This document shows, one piece after another, positions 48,861 to 64,000 of a stretch of 64,000 nt of DNA. The translations under genes were made by a program, and so were the position numbers. The stretch is from Brachynemurus nebulosus. Its lineage: Eukaryota > Arthropoda > Insecta > Neuroptera > Myrmeleontidae. The notes beneath the pieces are model-generated. The model did no database searches. It saw nothing but the letters and a program-made list of their open reading frames with translations, and was not told the origin of the DNA. Positions within the stretch are counted from its first letter, which is position 1. Every line of letters starts with the position of its first letter. The stretch lies in assembly GCA_035578155.1 (NCBI GenBank), contig JAPWDM010000005.1, positions 22,070,877-22,134,876 on the forward strand, read 5' to 3'.

Positions 48861-49868
48861 TTTTTTTATTATAATAAGAATTGTACAGAATTTTGATAAG
48901 AATTGAATGTAAAATGTTGAAATGGTAAAAATTTTAATAGGTATAAAGAAATTAGCATTATGAATACAATTTTGTTCGTCATTGGCCTGGCCTTTACATA
49001 AGGTTAAAACTATTCATTAAGAATTTGTTAGTAGATTCAATAGGTATACGAAGTATGCCATGATGTAAATACCTAATTAAAGCCGGTTACACACGGTCTA
49101 ATCTCATCGGCCAATAAAATAGACATTATTGACGACATAAAGATTCTCACTTGTGTCTCTGGTGGTAAAATTAGAACTAGTATCAAGTAAAAATATACGT
49201 ATAAATGTCTAATTGGGGATATAAAATCTAGTAATCCGCCCATAATTTGTATAATAGGTATTCTAATGACAATTACACGTATACAAAAATTTTTACTTGA
49301 TACAGATTTCATTAAAAAGATTCACTCAAGTGAATTAGCTAAATTCTAAATAATTAACAACACATTTTTTAAAAACTTTCATGTGTTATTGTATTAACAA
49401 GAAATTTTATCTAAAATCTAGTACAATATTACTCTTGTATTTAAATTAGCACTCTGTGAGTAAAATCATATCGTGTACATCTCTATGATACGTTGATCCT
49501 AGTATACATAGTTTATAGTCAGTAATAGCGTTCGGTATACATCGTATACATACCTTCACCCTTCTCTCAAGAACATGGAAAGTGAGACAGAAATATACAA
49601 ATATCTCAAAAGTAAGGCAAAAGCACTTCAAAACAAGTGCAATGTTCTTAAAAGTAAGAGCAAGTCACTTTGGCTAGTTGCCGTACGAATGCGCCCTATT
49701 GTTTTTAAGTAATTACATATTAGTAACTGGAACCCTATACTTATAAAGCATAGGGGCAACATCTATTTTATTAATTAATTACAAAGGTAAATTAACGAAA
49801 GAAAACATTTGTTTATTTTGTACATAAATACAATGATAATAAATATTTTTTTTAAATAATTTATTATG

Positions 49869-62417
<12,549 letters not shown>

Positions 62418-64000
62418 CTGTAATAAAAAATTCGGGTTTTAGTTATAAATCTCTGAGAAATATCAAAAAAGCTATTAGTTCATTCTTTTATTTTCCCTCC
62501 TATATAAGCCACATAATAGCGATGCTATAGCTGTAAGAAGCGAAGGTATGATAATCAAACTAATTTGAGGGTCTAAGGAATCCCAAAAACCAAAAATCCT
62601 GTGGGAAATGTTCCCGACTTGAACTTTTGTAAAAAATTTTTAATTTGCGTTTTTTTCTTCGTTTCAAATATTCTCTAGTAAAAACTTTATAATTTTCGAA
62701 TAAAGAAACAGCCGTTTCTGAAATTACTGAAAATATTTCAGCGTCAATTTTTAAGCGCTAGACTAAAATTTTGAATCAACTACAAATGAGGTCCAAGGTA
62801 CATATAGATCTAATTATAATATTAACACTTTGACTGTTATTGACGTTATAAGGCGTCAAGTGAAATTGTAAAATTTCACAATTTGTAACTCACACACCAC
62901 GTGGCAGGAGGTCAACAATTCCATATAAAGTGCATTAGTAGTTAAAATACTGTACCAGTTGGGCGTTTTGTCATTATAGGTTATGACCGTCATGGTGTTA
63001 AAATACAGTTCATTTAGTTCATGCACAGGGAAACTTCTTTCAAAAATCATTTCCGAATGGCGAATGAACTCAAAGTGCTTATTTGAAGGCAAGTAACTAT
63101 TTACTAGGAGCATTACATTTTTTAAAAAAAAAAAAAGGATGCTCAATTGTAATAATATTCAGTGAAGGGAATCTTGTTTTGTTTTCATTTTCATTTGTTT
63201 TTGTTTTTATTTTGCATGGTCAATTCATAATCAACCAAACCGGTTGAGTGGAATTTTATAATGTTTGCGTGCAATCTTGTAGACGGGAAGGGGTGTTAGC
63301 TGCAATCAAGATTTTTTACGTTTTATTTCTTCCATGTCCTTGATTTTCGACCAAGAGTGCATTCACATCTGCACTAACATTAACTTGAATGACTTGAAAT
63401 TAACTTTTACATTAGGGTAATTTCAGGTCAGACACACTAGAGGACTGGTTAGTGTACTAGTTTTGTAACGATCGCGCCAAGTGTTTGCTTCGTACTGATT
63501 TTTAGCCAAAAATGTTATGCGCACAGCAAAAAGTTTAAAACGCGTTCTCAAGCGAAGAGATTATTCTACATCCGTTTTTTGTTTGAGAGTCTAAATGAAA
63601 ACATTCTGCAAAATCCGTTGAAGGGATAAAAAAAATTGGAGATATGTACATTTAGATAATTTATAAAACTTTTTATCCTTAAGATTTGAATATCCTTAAG
63701 ATTTTATAAATTTTTTATTAGGTTTTATTAAAGTAATAGACCAAGAGCCAGTGGCCGATTTGCGATGGTCATTTGTTTAAGAGGATATATAGGCTCTTGG
63801 ATACTTATTCTACACAGAAGTTCTGTTCTGGTAACCCTATTCAGCCGGGTTGAGTCATCCTTAACGTATAAAGAGGGTAAAAAATAAGGCTCAATTTATA
63901 TAAAGTAGCAGTTCTGGAATTTTGATATATGAAAGTTAGTAATATTTTTTATCGATAAAAAAACGTTCTGGCGATGTTTTTTCTTCACCGAGGTAGCGCC
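62418..64000. other. 5' side of elongase D; first exon not found
   Basis: The missing first coding exon of elongase D should end in phase 1 with a GT donor and encode a short hydrophobic start. No convincing candidate was seen here, so it probably lies beyond the window. The rest is unremarkable. Confidence 0.35.

Larger units (their letters stand above)
47124..49696. mobile_element. 2.6-kb element with long terminal inverted repeats
   Basis: It starts GGGCGCATTCGTACGGCAAC and ends with the reverse (GTTGCCGTACGAATGCGCCC). The right arm runs from about 49320 and the left arm to about 47880. Both include CTTTCCATGTTCTTGAGAGA and CTCACAGAGTGCTAATTTAA. The left arm is interrupted by a small MITE. 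The middle contains an (ATT)n tract and no convincing coding frame. The right end lies about 170 bases past the stop of elongase D, so it may overlap that gene's 3' UTR. Confidence 0.8.

Noticed and set aside
49073..49312. 79-codon minus-strand frame in the middle of the 2.6-kb element
   Set aside because: Its residues show no known transposase motif and part of it matches a non-coding repeat near 3445-3480.
62856..63146. 96-codon minus-strand frame ending near a GTGAGT donor in phase 1, considered as exon 1 of elongase D
   Set aside because: The phase would fit but would give Tyr instead of the conserved Asp at the junction, and the peptide lacks the short hydrophobic ELOVL start.

Overview
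This is an AT-rich, repeat-dense piece of animal nuclear DNA, almost certainly from an insect. The genes are split by introns with ordinary GT/AG borders. The recognisable proteins are eukaryotic: four ELOVL fatty-acid elongases, an HSPA14-type Hsp70 and a MIC19-like mitochondrial protein. Much of the rest is non-autonomous transposable elements, many carrying long (TA)n tracts. The insect order cannot be fixed from the sequence alone.

Layout. All recognised genes are on the minus strand. From left to right they are: a two-exon MIC19-like gene (1330-1874); an intronless HSPA14-like gene with a one-base frame break (3498-4924); and four tandem elongase genes, called here A (6723-11652), B (18043-20733), C (32982-37945) and D (49869-62417, whose first coding exon was not found and may lie beyond the window). 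A, B and C can be assembled completely at 274, 287 and 288 residues with clean splice phases. The last exon of A (52 codons) and several short exons of C and D were found by hand on the minus strand. All four carry the ELOVL hallmarks: KxxE/DxxDT, HxYHH, HxxMYxYY and TxxQxxQ. Such enzymes sit in the ER membrane and carry out the condensing step that lengthens very-long-chain fatty acids, which in insects feed cuticular lipids and related products.

The cluster records different intron histories. D has the most introns. A and B share one pattern of missing introns and C has the complementary pattern, although the exon lengths add up exactly. This fits tandem duplication from a six-exon ancestor followed by intron loss.

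The spacers and introns hold layered mobile DNA. The main family resembles Helentron-associated elements (HINE/DINE-1 type), with short inverted ends, an internal (TA)n tract and a 3' hairpin. There are about nine copies. One has expanded into a 120-bp satellite array and two are joined head to head as a near-perfect palindrome. There are also hAT-like elements with exact 8-bp target duplications, piggyBac-like TTAA elements, a pogo-like element, long-inverted-repeat elements and several nested insertions whose empty sites can be read from a sister copy. No tRNA, rRNA or CRISPR feature was recognised.
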